A stretch of 64,000 bases of DNA from Vibrio sp. RE88. Its GTDB lineage: Bacteria > Pseudomonadota > Gammaproteobacteria > Enterobacterales > Vibrionaceae. This document shows, piece after piece, positions 19,690-29,179 of the stretch; position 1 is the first letter of the stretch, and every line of letters starts with the position of its first letter. Position numbers and translations under genes: made by a program. The DNA lies in the NCBI RefSeq assembly GCF_013113835.1, contig NZ_VTYQ01000006.1:248001-312000 (forward strand). The letters run 5' to 3'. The notes below the pieces were generated by a model. The model saw nothing but the letters and a program-made list of their open reading frames with translations, ran no database searches and was not told the DNA's origin.

Positions 19690-20931
19690 CTAGCCAGAAA
19701 TAACACTTTGAGGGACATACATTTCTTTGTCCCGCGTCAGTGAACTGTAGTTAGGGAACATGGTTTTACCTGACAAATAACGCCTTAACATGTCCGCAGC
19801 CACCGTGGTAATGATCGTGGTTTGATCTGCTCTTGAGAAGTGACGATTAAAGGTCAACGTTTGCCCCCACTCGCCTTCTCTTGCAGAAATCGCTACAGAA
19901 AATGTGCGCTCTTTGACTTTTCCCGTTGCGATCGCAACATCAGTCGCACATTTGTCTTTCGTTGCCCCGGCTAAAGCAAATGCAGCCGCCAAGTCATCGT
20001 TATCGCTATTACCGACATCGACCTTATTGCCCAGAACCCAGCCGTGTCCGCAGTAGTCTGCCGCTTCTTCGTTGGAGTGAAGCCACAATGACAAGTTACC
20101 GTGCGTAGATTGCTCTGCAGTTGAAATTGACCATTTCTTCTCAAGAATCAAATGACCAACATTGTCTTGCATGGACTCATCAACACTCACTACATTACTT
20201 TCAATCAAGTTGTAGACTAGCTGAAGTAACTTAACACGATTGTCCAAGTCATCCTTAGGGCCAAACAACTTAACCTCAATGTAAGGCATGTAGGAGCGGT
20301 AACCCAAGAAGTAACCTTCTGGCAGTTGTACTTTGTCCAGCTTATCTGAAAGCGCGGATTCAGAAGTGCCAAAGGTATGGAGCTTACTGCATTCATAGCC
20401 AACAACATTGCTGTGATTTTGCTTGAGGTGCGGGATAATTTGCGCTTCAACCATCAATTTGAATTCACTCGGCACGCCGGGCGTGAAGTAAAAATCACAA
20501 TCATTGAAATTCACTAAAAAGCCGCAGGCTGTACCTACAGGATTGTCGAGCATGAGTGAACCTTGCGGAAGCATCGCTTGCTTGCGGTTGCTTTCCGGCA
20601 TAGGAAGCCCCCTTGCAGCGAAAAACTGTTCCAACCTTTCTAACCACTCAGGGTAAAGCTCTAGCTCTGTCTCAGACGCCTGAGCGGCCGCTTCTGCGCT
20701 CAAGTCATCCGACGTTGGGCCAAGTCCACCATTCACAATCACCACATCGCAGTTAAAGCTCAGCATCATCAGCTCTTCCACCAGCGCTGACTGACTGTCA
20801 CCAACGGTTGAACGTTTCGACAGGGAAAAACCGTGCTGAAAAAACTTTTCAGACAACCACGCCGCATTGGTATCAACGATATCGCCGTGAAGCACTTCTT
20901 CACCGGTACTTAACATCGCTATTTTCAACAT
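19690..20931 (-). CDS. CinA/YfaY-like protein with molybdopterin-binding-fold N-terminal domain
   Basis: The 413-residue protein has the CinA N-terminal domain (residues about 3-170), with MLSTGEEVLHGDIVDTNAAWL and the nucleotide-binding NGGLGPTSDDLSAEAAAQ. A GVPSEFKLM block follows, and then a poorly conserved C-terminal half in the place of the NMN deamidase domain. Family members are ADP-ribose pyrophosphatases and/or NMN deamidases. The YfaY branch in E. coli lacks clear deamidase residues, and the same seems true here. The start complementary to 20929-20931 matches the family. Confidence 0.85.
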   Translation of the reverse strand: MLKIAMLSTGEEVLHGDIVDTNAAWLSEKFFQHGFSLSKRSTVGDSQSALVEELMMLSFNCDVVIVNGGLGPTSDDLSAEAAAQASETELELYPEWLERLEQFFAARGLPMPESNRKQAMLPQGSLMLDNPVGTACGFLVNFNDCDFYFTPGVPSEFKLMVEAQIIPHLKQNHSNVVGYECSKLHTFGTSESALSDKLDKVQLPEGYFLGYRSYMPYIEVKLFGPKDDLDNRVKLLQLVYNLIESNVVSVDESMQDNVGHLILEKKWSISTAEQSTHGNLSLWLHSNEEAADYCGHGWVLGNKVDVGNSDNDDLAAAFALAGATKDKCATDVAIATGKVKERTFSVAISAREGEWGQTLTFNRHFSRADQTTIITTVAADMLRRYLSGKTMFPNYSSLTRDKEMYVPQSVISG

Positions 20932-21124
20932 AATAATTTTCCTTTTCAGGAAACCTCTGGTCCTGAGTCACAAACATGAACAATCAAACTGATCGTTTTC
21001 ATTGTTTGAGTGTTATTTAGAAACTAAGTTTCTTAATTAGGACAATTTCCGGTTTCCATTCCTCTTGCTTTGGTGGATAATTGTGAGCCTGATCATTATT
21101 AGAAATAGACTGTGGAGTTTATCC

Positions 21125-22021
21125 GTGTACAAAAAACACATCACCGCTTTGATGTTGTCGGCTTCTGCTTGCGCCAATGCCAATACCTACGATTCTCCGA
21201 AACACATTGAGTTTTCATACACCGTAGATAACACCGAAAACTACAGTCTTTTCAGCAACTCTTATTCTTATAAGCCTAGCAATAGTTATGCCTTAGGTTT
21301 AACTGAAAGCGAATTAAAACTGGAAGAGCCTGAGTTGCCTAAATACCTCACCGTACAAAGTGAGAAAGATTGGGACTACCTTAAAGGCCAAACTTACACG
21401 ATTTTGGGTCTTAGTGTTGCGACCGTAGGCCTGATGACTCTCCTTCCAGAATCTATTACAAAATGGGATGAAGAAGACCGCGATTTGAGTGGCTTAGGCA
21501 CAAAGTGGAAGGATAACGTGACCTCAGGACCGGTTTGGGACCGAGATGACCATTTCCTAAACTATGTGATGCACCCTTACTTTGGTGGTGTTTACTATAC
21601 GGCAGCCCGTCACGCTGGCTTCAATGAATTCGAATCTTTCCTGTATTCTGCGACTCTGTCGACCTTCTTCTGGGAATACGGTGTTGAAGCCTTTGCAGAA
21701 GTCCCTTCTTGGCAGGACCTGTTCATTACACCATTCTTCGGTGCCGTTGTGGGTGAGATGATGTTTGAAGCTGAGCAAGATATCGTTGCGACTGGTGGTG
21801 AGGTCTGGGGCTCTCAAACCATGGGTGACGTAACCTTGTTCTTCCTCAACCCTGTAGGCCACATCCACGGATGGGTAAGCGATGCTTGGGGCGGCAGCGC
21901 GGACTTCCAATACAACAGTAAACCTTGGTTTGGTAACCAAGACGCAGCGAAGTTTGCAATGGATGCTGGCGCTAGCTATGACAGCGTATTTTATGGCGTC
22001 GAGATGAAAATCAGTTTTTAA
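21125..22021 (+). CDS. DUF3943 domain-containing envelope protein
   Basis: The 298-residue protein has a cleavable-looking signal peptide (VYKKHITALMLSASACANA) when translation starts at the GTG at 21125, which has GGAG seven bases upstream. A TTG 60 bp upstream would break the signal peptide and is rejected. The body matches DUF3943 proteins: HFLNYVMHPYFGGVYYTAAR, ATLSTFFWEYGVEA, and PFFGAVVGEMM near residue 225. It is probably periplasmic or outer-membrane associated, with unknown function. It is monocistronic, with its own terminator. Confidence 0.85.
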   Translation: MYKKHITALMLSASACANANTYDSPKHIEFSYTVDNTENYSLFSNSYSYKPSNSYALGLTESELKLEEPELPKYLTVQSEKDWDYLKGQTYTILGLSVATVGLMTLLPESITKWDEEDRDLSGLGTKWKDNVTSGPVWDRDDHFLNYVMHPYFGGVYYTAARHAGFNEFESFLYSATLSTFFWEYGVEAFAEVPSWQDLFITPFFGAVVGEMMFEAEQDIVATGGEVWGSQTMGDVTLFFLNPVGHIHGWVSDAWGGSADFQYNSKPWFGNQDAAKFAMDAGASYDSVFYGVEMKISF

Positions 22022-22036
22022 TCTGACACTTGAACC

Positions 22037-22067
22037 AAAAAAGCGGCATCGAATTGCCGCTTTTTTG
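22037..22067 (+). terminator. Terminator after the DUF3943 gene
   Basis: A stem AAAAGCGGCA / TGCCGCTTTT with a six-base loop is followed by more T residues, 16 bp after the stop codon. Confidence 0.9.
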
Positions 22068-22203
22068 TGCCTGCCATACCATAATGGTCAAGACAATCCG
22101 CCATCAGGTCAAAAACTTGACCTGAATCAAACCTAACTTCCCCCCTACTCCTACACTAAATTTAGCCCTATAAAAAGAATTGCTTGCATTCAGGAGGCCC
22201 GTT

Positions 22204-22716
22204 ATGAATAGCACTTTTATCGTCAACTTCGTCGGTAAAGCGACACCTGCCACAATCAAGCAGCTGGCGGCCGTCACCCACGAAAATGGAGGGAAGTGGC
22301 TAATCAGCAAAGTGAACTTTATTGAAGATCAAGTCGCGGCGGTCATCAAAGTTGAATTGCCCGAGGAAAAAGCGGAGTTCGTCAAAGAGGCGTTTCGCAG
22401 TCATGACGATCTGCTGGCCCAGTTTGTCGATTCTGATAGTCACACACACAATGCCGATGCCATATATCAGGTCCGTTTAGACTCCAATGACCGAGCTGGT
22501 ATTGTAAATGAGATTACCCATGTACTGGACAATCAAGGCATCAATATTCTGGATATGGACTGCCAACGCGTGTTTATCGCCGGTGGCGGAGGTGTAAGTT
22601 CCAGCTTGTTTACAGCGAATATTGCGTTGAAATTGCCGACCGAAGTTCAGATAGACGATGTGGCCAAAGAACTCGAAGCTCTCAGTGAAGATACGCGAGT
22701 GATGGTTGAAGCGTAA
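22204..22716 (+). CDS. GcvR-like ACT-domain regulatory protein
   Basis: The 170-residue protein has two ACT domains, residues about 3-75 (TFIVNFVGKATPATIKQLAAV) and 88-165 (YQVRLDSNDRAGIVNEITHVL), the arrangement of the glycine cleavage repressor GcvR. GcvR-type proteins act by binding the activator GcvA rather than DNA. The ATG at 22204 has AGGAGG upstream. An earlier start at 22180 has none. No gcv genes lie nearby, so a GcvR paralogue function is equally possible. Confidence 0.85.
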   Translation: MNSTFIVNFVGKATPATIKQLAAVTHENGGKWLISKVNFIEDQVAAVIKVELPEEKAEFVKEAFRSHDDLLAQFVDSDSHTHNADAIYQVRLDSNDRAGIVNEITHVLDNQGINILDMDCQRVFIAGGGGVSSSLFTANIALKLPTEVQIDDVAKELEALSEDTRVMVEA

Positions 22717-22748
22717 AAAAAGAGCAGCTTTTTCGGCTGCTCTTTTTC
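22717..22748. terminator. Bidirectional terminator between ACT gene and nspC
   Basis: A stem AAAAGAGCAGC / GCTGCTCTTTT (22718-22728 and 22736-22746) has T runs on both strands, between convergent genes. Confidence 0.9.
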
Positions 22749-22754
22749 GTTGAA

Positions 22755-23888
22755 CTACTCAACACTCCATTGCGAGAGCGAGCGTTTGAAGTCTGAATAA
22801 TCGAACTCATTGAGCTTTTGAATTTCACCGCCTGAGCGTTCACAGTACACGGAAGGCATTCTTAAACCATTAAACCAGTTGAGCTTCACCATTGTATAGC
22901 CCGCACTATCTAAGATATGTAGACGCTGGCCTATTTCCAATGGTTTATTAAAGCTAGCCTCACAAAACTGATCACCAGCCAAACATGAACAAGAGCCAAT
23001 CACATACTCATGTTCACCTTTATCCGAGGCTTCTAGAATGGAAGCGGGCTCATTGTAAATCAGTGTATCCAAGCGATGAGCTTCCGTTGCAGAATCTACA
23101 ATCGCGGTTTTTTTAACGTTTTCAACGATATCCACCACGGTCACGACCAAGTCTGTTGTCTTGGTGATGATAGCTTCACCCGGTTCAAGATACATCTGAA
23201 CACCGTGCTTTTCAGAGAAAGCTTTAAGCGCTAAACCAAGTTTTTCGATGTCGTATCCCGGCCAGGTGAAAAACACACCTCCGCCCATACTGACCCAGTC
23301 AAGCTTATCCAAGTAGTGACCAAACTGCTCTGAGATGGCGTCAAGCAGACCGATAAACGCGTCGACGTCTTTGTTCTCACAATTCATGTGGAACATCACA
23401 CCATCAATACCTTCAAAGACTTCTGGCTCAATATGGTCCGCTTGCACACCAAGGCGAGAAAACTGACGTGCTGGATTTGCTAAATCTTGCCCTGCATAAC
23501 TCACACCTGGGTTAAGGCGTAAACCAAGCGAAGCCTTTCCTTCTACTATGTGACGATAGGCAGCCAATTGATTTTGTGAGTTAAAAATCATTTTGTCGCA
23601 AATGTCAGCTACGTCTCGTACATCATCCTCACTGTATCCGACACTGTATGCGTGAGTTTCACCACCAAAAGTTTCATGCCCCAGTTTGACCTCGAACGGG
23701 CCTGAGCTCGTTGTGCCATCCAAGTAAGGCTTGATGATGTCGAATACACCCCATGTAGAAAAACACTTCAACGCCAATACCAGCTTCACACCCGAGATTT
23801 CTTTGAGTTGCTTGGCTTTTTCTAGATTTTCGACCAACTTATCTTCATTGATCATAAAGTATGGTGTTTTCAGTTCGTTTTTTTGCAT
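22755..23888 (-). CDS. nspC: Carboxynorspermidine decarboxylase
   Basis: NspC is a PLP-dependent decarboxylase of the alanine-racemase fold III that converts carboxynorspermidine to norspermidine. In the 377-residue protein the PLP lysine lies in [17 protein letters not shown] (residues about 34-50). The family blocks [24 protein letters not shown] and the catalytic [11 protein letters not shown] are present. Norspermidine affects Vibrio biofilm formation through the NspS-MbaA system. It is the last gene of the operon, 97 bp after the dehydrogenase. Confidence 0.96.
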   Translation of the reverse strand: MQKNELKTPYFMINEDKLVENLEKAKQLKEISGVKLVLALKCFSTWGVFDIIKPYLDGTTSSGPFEVKLGHETFGGETHAYSVGYSEDDVRDVADICDKMIFNSQNQLAAYRHIVEGKASLGLRLNPGVSYAGQDLANPARQFSRLGVQADHIEPEVFEGIDGVMFHMNCENKDVDAFIGLLDAISEQFGHYLDKLDWVSMGGGVFFTWPGYDIEKLGLALKAFSEKHGVQMYLEPGEAIITKTTDLVVTVVDIVENVKKTAIVDSATEAHRLDTLIYNEPASILEASDKGEHEYVIGSCSCLAGDQFCEASFNKPLEIGQRLHILDSAGYTMVKLNWFNGLRMPSVYCERSGGEIQKLNEFDYSDFKRSLSQWSVE

Positions 23889-23927
23889 TTTTGTTTTTAC
23901 CTAAATCAATACCGTAAAAATCGAACA

Positions 23928-23957
23928 AAGCCGACACTAGTGCATCGGCTTAATCTT
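23928..23957 (-). other. Hairpin between the dehydrogenase and nspC
   Basis: AAGCCGA / TCGGCTT arms surround a palindromic CACTAGTG centre. It lies in the 97-bp gap between two genes of one operon. There is no strong T run, so it may tune the level of nspC or be a weak terminator. Confidence 0.5.
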
Positions 23958-23985
23958 ATAAATCCAAATTAAGAATAATAAGTGC

Positions 23986-25230
23986 TTACTTTAGTTTGTG
24001 GATAACAGGCTGACCCGGCTCTAGTTCCTGAACATGCCAATCAAGACCAATGCTTGGCATAGTTTCAAGGAATGGGTCTGGATTTAGCTGTTCCATATTG
24101 AACACGCCTTTATCCGCCCATTCACCACGGAAGAACTGCAGTGCAGCGGTGATCGCAGGCACACCTGTGGTGTAAGAAATTGCTTGATGCTCAACGTCTT
24201 CGTACGCGACTTCATGATCAGCGTTGTTGTAGATAAATACGCTACGCTGCTTGCCTTCCTTCGTACCTTGAACCCAAGTACCGATACAAGTTTTACCTGT
24301 ATAGCCCGGAGCAAGAGAAGTTGGATCTGGCAGCAAAGCTTTAAGTACATGTAGAGGCTGCACAACCGTACCATCGTGAAGCGTCAGAGGGTCTGGGCTT
24401 AGTAAGCCGATGTCACGCATACAATTGAAGTAGTTCAGGTATTTATCACCAAAGCCCATCCAGAACTCGATACGTTTAGCTGGAATGAACTCTTGCATAG
24501 AACGAACTTCATCATGCGCCATAGAGTACACTTTGTGCTTGCCCACTAACGGGAATTCAAACTCAAGCATGCGCGAATGACACGGAACCTGTTTCCACTC
24601 TTCATTTTCCCAGTAGAAAGAATCACCTTGGATTTCTAGCATGTTGGTTTCTGGGTCGAAATTGGTTGCGAACTTCTTACCGTGATCGCCAGCATTCACG
24701 TCCATTACATCAATGGTGTCGATTTCATCAAACAGATGCTTCACTGCGTACGCTGCAAATACCGAAACCACGCCCGGATCGAAACCAGCACCCAAAATAC
24801 CTGTGATGCCCGCTTCAGCGAACTTCTCACGGTAGCCCCACTGCCAATCGTAAGCTTGAGGAACTTGCTGGCCTTCAGAACATAGATCAACAGCAACAGA
24901 AGTATCTAGGTAGTTCACTTTTGCTTGGTAACACGCTTCCATGATCGTCATGTTAACCCAAGGAGGGCCCGCGTTAATGACAAGATCAGGCTGAACTTCT
25001 TTAATAAGAGCAACTAATGCATCAACGTCATCCGCATCAACAGCACGCGCTTCCAGTTTTTTCGATGGATCTTTCAGGTTGTTTTTCTTCTGAATAGATT
25101 CGATGATTTTTTCACACTTGCTCACAGTACGTGATGCAATAGTGATGTCACCCAGTACTTCGTTGTTTTGCGCTGCTTTATGTGCAACTACCCAGCCAAC
25201 GCCGCCTGCACCAATCTGTAGAATTGCCAT
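23986..25230 (-). CDS. Carboxynorspermidine synthase (saccharopine dehydrogenase family)
   Basis: The 414-residue NADPH-dependent enzyme condenses 1,3-diaminopropane with aspartate semialdehyde to give carboxynorspermidine. The Rossmann motif ILQIGAGGVGWVVAHKAA is at the N-terminus. The family blocks VINAGPPWVNMTIMEACYQA and GITGILGAGFDPGVVSVF follow. Its position between the Dat-Ddc gene and nspC is the usual one in Vibrio, and the three genes form one operon. Confidence 0.95.
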   Translation of the reverse strand: MAILQIGAGGVGWVVAHKAAQNNEVLGDITIASRTVSKCEKIIESIQKKNNLKDPSKKLEARAVDADDVDALVALIKEVQPDLVINAGPPWVNMTIMEACYQAKVNYLDTSVAVDLCSEGQQVPQAYDWQWGYREKFAEAGITGILGAGFDPGVVSVFAAYAVKHLFDEIDTIDVMDVNAGDHGKKFATNFDPETNMLEIQGDSFYWENEEWKQVPCHSRMLEFEFPLVGKHKVYSMAHDEVRSMQEFIPAKRIEFWMGFGDKYLNYFNCMRDIGLLSPDPLTLHDGTVVQPLHVLKALLPDPTSLAPGYTGKTCIGTWVQGTKEGKQRSVFIYNNADHEVAYEDVEHQAISYTTGVPAITAALQFFRGEWADKGVFNMEQLNPDPFLETMPSIGLDWHVQELEPGQPVIHKLK

Positions 25231-25248
25231 AGTTTTCCGTTACCTTAA

Positions 25249-28146
25249 TTACGCCAGCTCAGCAGCTAGCTTATTGATTTTAATTAGTAAAGATTCAAAA
25301 TCAGCCATCGTCAGGCACGGATTAAGAATCGTAAATTTCAATGCGGTTTTACCATCAACAATGGTTTCACCTAATACCGCGACGCCACGAGCCAAGGCTT
25401 CCAGTCTTACGACTTTGTTCAACTCGTCCAGATCCGCTACTTGAGCATGTGCGACACGGAATAGCACAGTCGACAACGATGGCTCAGCCAGCAATTCTAG
25501 GTTGTCGTCTCTGCGTACAAGATCCGCGACTTGTTGAGTTTGCTCGAGAAGATGGTCATACATTGCACCCAATGTATCTGGGCCGACATTTTGCATCGTC
25601 ATAAAGACTTTCAATGCGTCGAATCGCTTCGTCGTCGCAATCGACTTATCTACCAAGTTAGGCAACTCATCATGCTCACGATTGAGGTAGTCCGCATGAT
25701 GCAGCAGATACTTGAAGTTGTGTTTGTCTTTAAGTAACAAAGATCCACAACTGATTGTTTGGTAGAACAGCTTGTGGAAGTCAACGCTGACTGAATCTGC
25801 ACGCTCGATGCCCACTAGACGATCTTTGTGGCGGCTCAAAATCAGTGCACCACCGTAAGCACCATCGACATGCATCCACATCTGATGTTTTTGCGCCGCA
25901 TCGGCAATCACATTCAAATCATCAATAGCGCCATGGTCAGTGGTTCCTGCCGTCCCAACGATGGCAAATGGAATCAACCCTTGAGATTTCGCCTCGCTAA
26001 TGACTTCATCAAGCTGAGCAACATCCATCGTGCCATTGCTATGAGCACCAACGGTTAGCACCGCTTTCTCGCCCAGCCCCATCCAAGATGCTGATTTCTG
26101 TACCGTAAAATGAGATTTTTTCGAGCAAATAATACGCAGTTTGTCGGCGTAATCCGGCAATCCAAATTTCTGAATAGAGTGCCCTGACAGCTTGTCTGCA
26201 ATCCAGTCGCGAGCAAGCATTAACCCCATTTGATTACTTTGGGTACCACCACTGGTAAATATGCCGTCAGCCTGTGTGCCAAGCTCGTACTTCTCACACA
26301 ACCAATCCACCACTTTTTGCTCAACATAAGTCGCAGAAGAGGCTTGATCCCAGGAGTCCATTGACTGGTTTAGAGAGGCAATCATTGCCTCTGCTGCCAC
26401 TGCAGGCATTAACGGCGGGGTGTGAAGATGAGCAATACAGTCAGGGTGCTGAGTAAAAATAGCATTCTTTGCTACCAGATCAGCGGTATCCGTGATCACA
26501 TCCGTTAGGCTGGTATTTTTGTTGTTTAGATCAATCGCATTAATCGCCTGCTCTAACTGCTTTGGTTCAAGACCTGAATAAGGCGCATCGACTTGTTCAA
26601 AGACCTGTTTCATTGCCGCTGTTGTGTGGTTCATGACTTTGCTGAACTCATCACTACCAGACTCACCGGTATGAATGAAATGCTGTTTCCATTGTTGATT
26701 GGTGTCTTGTGGCTCAACATGGCTCCCACCAGCAACCAGAATCGCTTCTTTCAACACTCGAAGTGCAAAGTCGATCTGCTCAAAGGTGATGATCAATGGT
26801 GGCAGGAATCGAATCACCGAACCGTCACGCCCGCCTTTTTCAACCATCAATCCACGTTCAAGAGCAGCTCTCTGAATCGCCAAAGTCAATTCACCATCAG
26901 CGACTGGCTCACCAAACTTGTTGCGCTCTGTACCGGGTTTACGGATTTCCAGACCAAGCATTAAGCCCTTGCCACGGACTTCAGCAATACAGTTGACACG
27001 TTTCTGAATCGACTCAAGCCCTAAACGCAAGTATTGACCAGCAACATTCGCGTGCTCAACAAGGTTGTCTCGCTCGATGATTTCCAGTGCTTTCGCCCCT
27101 GACACCATCGCCAACTGATTACCACGGAATGTGCCCGTGTGCTCACCTGGCAGCCAGGTATCATGTTTCTTATTGATAACCAGTAGCGACATCGGCATAC
27201 CACCACCAATCGCTTTCGACAGGCAAAGAATGTCTGGCACAATGCCCGCTTCTTCAAACGCAAAGTTGTAACCTGATTTACCTACGCCGCACTGAATCTC
27301 ATCAAAAATCAGTAAGATACCGTGCTCATCGCAGATACGACGTAGTTCTTTCAACCAAAACGCAGGAGCAGGTACAACACCGCCCTCGCCCTGAACAGGC
27401 TCAACAACCATAGCGGCTGGTTTCATGATTCCGGCTTCATCGTCATTGAGTAGACGTTCTATATAACGAATACCCGCTCTTGCGCCTTCGTCTCCGCCCA
27501 AGCCAAACGGGCAGCGTAGATTGTATGGGAAAGGCATAAAGTGCACGTCTGACATTAAGCCAGTGCGACGTGCCTTCGTCCCTAGATTACCCATCATACC
27601 CATCGTGCCGTTTGTCATGCCATGATAAGCACCACGGAAAGCAAACATGGTATTGCGACCTGTTGTTTGCTTTGCGAGTTTGATTGCGGCTTCTACAGCA
27701 TCCGCACCTGAAGGGCCACAGAACTGGAGTACACAGTCATCACTCAACTCCTGAGGAAGAAAATTCTTCACCGAGCGAATGAAATTTGTTTTTGCTTCTG
27801 TTGCGATATCCAGTGTCTGGTAAGGGAGACCAGAGTCGAGTTGGTCTTTTAGTGCCTGGTTGATTTCCGGATGGTTATAACCCAAAGCCAACGTACCAGC
27901 ACCAGCAAGACAATCTAAAAATATTTGACCGCGAGTGTCTTCAACCAAAGCGCCATAAGCTTGTTTGATCGCAATCGGAAGACGACGAGGGTAAGAACGT
28001 ACCGCAGATTCGTGTTCGGCCTGATCTTGTAGTACCAGATCAGGCGTCAGGTCATAAACGCCTTCTACGGCAGGAATCTGGGTGGAAAATGGTGTTGCGA
28101 TAACAGTGTCGTTCACTGGATTATCGACTTCAAAGGCTGTGCTCAT
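25249..28146 (-). CDS. Bifunctional diaminobutyrate aminotransferase / diaminobutyrate decarboxylase (Dat-Ddc fusion)
   Basis: The 965-residue protein fuses two PLP enzymes that make 1,3-diaminopropane from aspartate semialdehyde. The N-terminal half (residues about 20-460) is a class III aminotransferase, with DEIQCGVGKSGYNFAFEEAG and the PLP lysine in LCLSKAIGGGMPMSLLVI. The C-terminal half (about 480-965) is a group II decarboxylase, with TSGGTQSNQMGLMLARDW and the PLP lysine in SVSVDFHKLFYQTISCGSLL. Fused forms occur in vibrios. The start complementary to 28144-28146 has AAGGGA upstream. It begins the norspermidine operon and follows a long structured leader. Confidence 0.95.
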   Translation of the reverse strand: MSTAFEVDNPVNDTVIATPFSTQIPAVEGVYDLTPDLVLQDQAEHESAVRSYPRRLPIAIKQAYGALVEDTRGQIFLDCLAGAGTLALGYNHPEINQALKDQLDSGLPYQTLDIATEAKTNFIRSVKNFLPQELSDDCVLQFCGPSGADAVEAAIKLAKQTTGRNTMFAFRGAYHGMTNGTMGMMGNLGTKARRTGLMSDVHFMPFPYNLRCPFGLGGDEGARAGIRYIERLLNDDEAGIMKPAAMVVEPVQGEGGVVPAPAFWLKELRRICDEHGILLIFDEIQCGVGKSGYNFAFEEAGIVPDILCLSKAIGGGMPMSLLVINKKHDTWLPGEHTGTFRGNQLAMVSGAKALEIIERDNLVEHANVAGQYLRLGLESIQKRVNCIAEVRGKGLMLGLEIRKPGTERNKFGEPVADGELTLAIQRAALERGLMVEKGGRDGSVIRFLPPLIITFEQIDFALRVLKEAILVAGGSHVEPQDTNQQWKQHFIHTGESGSDEFSKVMNHTTAAMKQVFEQVDAPYSGLEPKQLEQAINAIDLNNKNTSLTDVITDTADLVAKNAIFTQHPDCIAHLHTPPLMPAVAAEAMIASLNQSMDSWDQASSATYVEQKVVDWLCEKYELGTQADGIFTSGGTQSNQMGLMLARDWIADKLSGHSIQKFGLPDYADKLRIICSKKSHFTVQKSASWMGLGEKAVLTVGAHSNGTMDVAQLDEVISEAKSQGLIPFAIVGTAGTTDHGAIDDLNVIADAAQKHQMWMHVDGAYGGALILSRHKDRLVGIERADSVSVDFHKLFYQTISCGSLLLKDKHNFKYLLHHADYLNREHDELPNLVDKSIATTKRFDALKVFMTMQNVGPDTLGAMYDHLLEQTQQVADLVRRDDNLELLAEPSLSTVLFRVAHAQVADLDELNKVVRLEALARGVAVLGETIVDGKTALKFTILNPCLTMADFESLLIKINKLAAELA

Positions 28147-28621
28147 GATTTAATCCCTTTGAAATGTAATTCTCCTGCCATACGTGAAACGCAAATAGCA
28201 GGTACAGTTATCCCTTTCGTGTTAGCAACCCAAATAGCGCGTACACGAAATCGCTCCATCATTTCGATGGACTACATGTTCAATAGGTAAATCAAGGTTC
28301 AGTAATGCTGCTGTTTTGCAAAACAGGGCATTTAGGAAGAACTAAGCTGATTAATGGTTGTTTGTTATGTGAATTCAATGTTGGGTTTCCCATAAACATG
28401 TCGCTACAGCGACAACAGTATCCCGTCTATCGACAAAAGGACTTGCCGATACCTACCCTACGTAATGTTCACTCAGCCTGAATGCTCACTACGCGTATCC
28501 CCCAGAATGTCTTTTTGCGACTCACCTCCGAGATTGCGCGCGAAGTTATCACAAAATGAAAACGGTTCGCAACATTTTTTGAATCCGAGCACCTCAAACC
28601 CCAACTTGTGTAAAATTCCTT
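28147..28621 (-). promoter_or_regulatory. Long structured leader upstream of the norspermidine operon
   Basis: This 475-bp gene-free stretch contains a series of inverted repeats that would lie in the minus-strand transcript. They are at 28461-28493 (CGTAGTG / CATTACG outer arms), 28428-28451 (TATCG / CGATA arms), 28399-28414 (TGTCGCT / AGCGACA) and 28311-28326 (perfect 16-bp palindrome). Two overlapping stems come last: 28246-28266 (CGAAAT / ATTTCG) and 28215-28250 (TTTCGTG / CACGAAA). The last two share bases and cannot form together. A 35-codon frame (28292-28399) lies between the early hairpins and this pair, but has no clear ribosome binding site. No known riboswitch was recognised. Confidence 0.45.
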
Positions 28622-28954
28622 CTAATTATCTTCCTTATCATTAGTGGGTTTTGCGGAACTCTCGTAGCCAGCAGCAGGAGACAATATTTCAATTTTCGAC
28701 GGATCGATGCCTTGGTCAATCGCATCAATAAGAGGTTTAAGTTCATCACTGATCGCGATGGGGACAGTCGTTCCATCATCTTCAACTTGTAATGCTTCTA
28801 CATCGGTATAGACGGTCGCGCCGCTTCCCATAATGACAATCACTTCTCCGGGGTTGGGGATCTCCCCAGGTAATAGTTCACGAACTTGTCCGTTGATATC
28901 GATAACCACAGTGGTGTTGGCCAAAGCGATTAAAACAAGTGCACTTAATCCCAT
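28622..28954 (-). CDS. Stand-alone LapA-type retention-module protein, 110 residues
   Basis: The protein matches the N-terminal retention module of giant LapA-type RTX adhesins. It has VVIDINGQVRELLPGE (residues about 16-31), then a beta-rich block ending in the helical segment DAIDQGIDPSKIEILSPAAG (about 78-97). PAAG corresponds to the LapG protease site (TAAG/PAAG). In LapA this module stays in the TolC-like LapE pore and anchors the adhesin. Here the protein stops about 13 residues after the site, with no adhesin repeats and none visible downstream. The ATG complementary to 28952-28954 has a GAAGGTGA ribosome binding site, so it is probably translated as is. It is divergent from a TolC-like gene. 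A decayed adhesin gene is the alternative. Confidence 0.7.
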   Translation of the reverse strand: MGLSALVLIALANTTVVIDINGQVRELLPGEIPNPGEVIVIMGSGATVYTDVEALQVEDDGTTVPIAISDELKPLIDAIDQGIDPSKIEILSPAAGYESSAKPTNDKEDN

Positions 28955-29179
28955 AGCTCACCTTCTCTTACAATTAACACTATTAATAAAAATATTAGTA
29001 GTAATACGTAGTACTGACCAAATGAGCGTAGCAACTAATCACACTCAGTTAAGGTTCAAGTTTCTGAACTCACCTTATAGTACTAAATTAACGATAATCT
29101 CTCCTTATTGAGTATTCATGTACTACGATTTTAATAATTTATCGAAATTCCATGTATGCCTTTCAATAAGGAGGACGAT

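Noticed and set aside
28292..28399. 35-codon frame in the norspermidine leader as a real peptide gene
   Set aside because: No Shine-Dalgarno sequence, and the start lies in a hairpin. It is kept only as a possible leader peptide in the finding.
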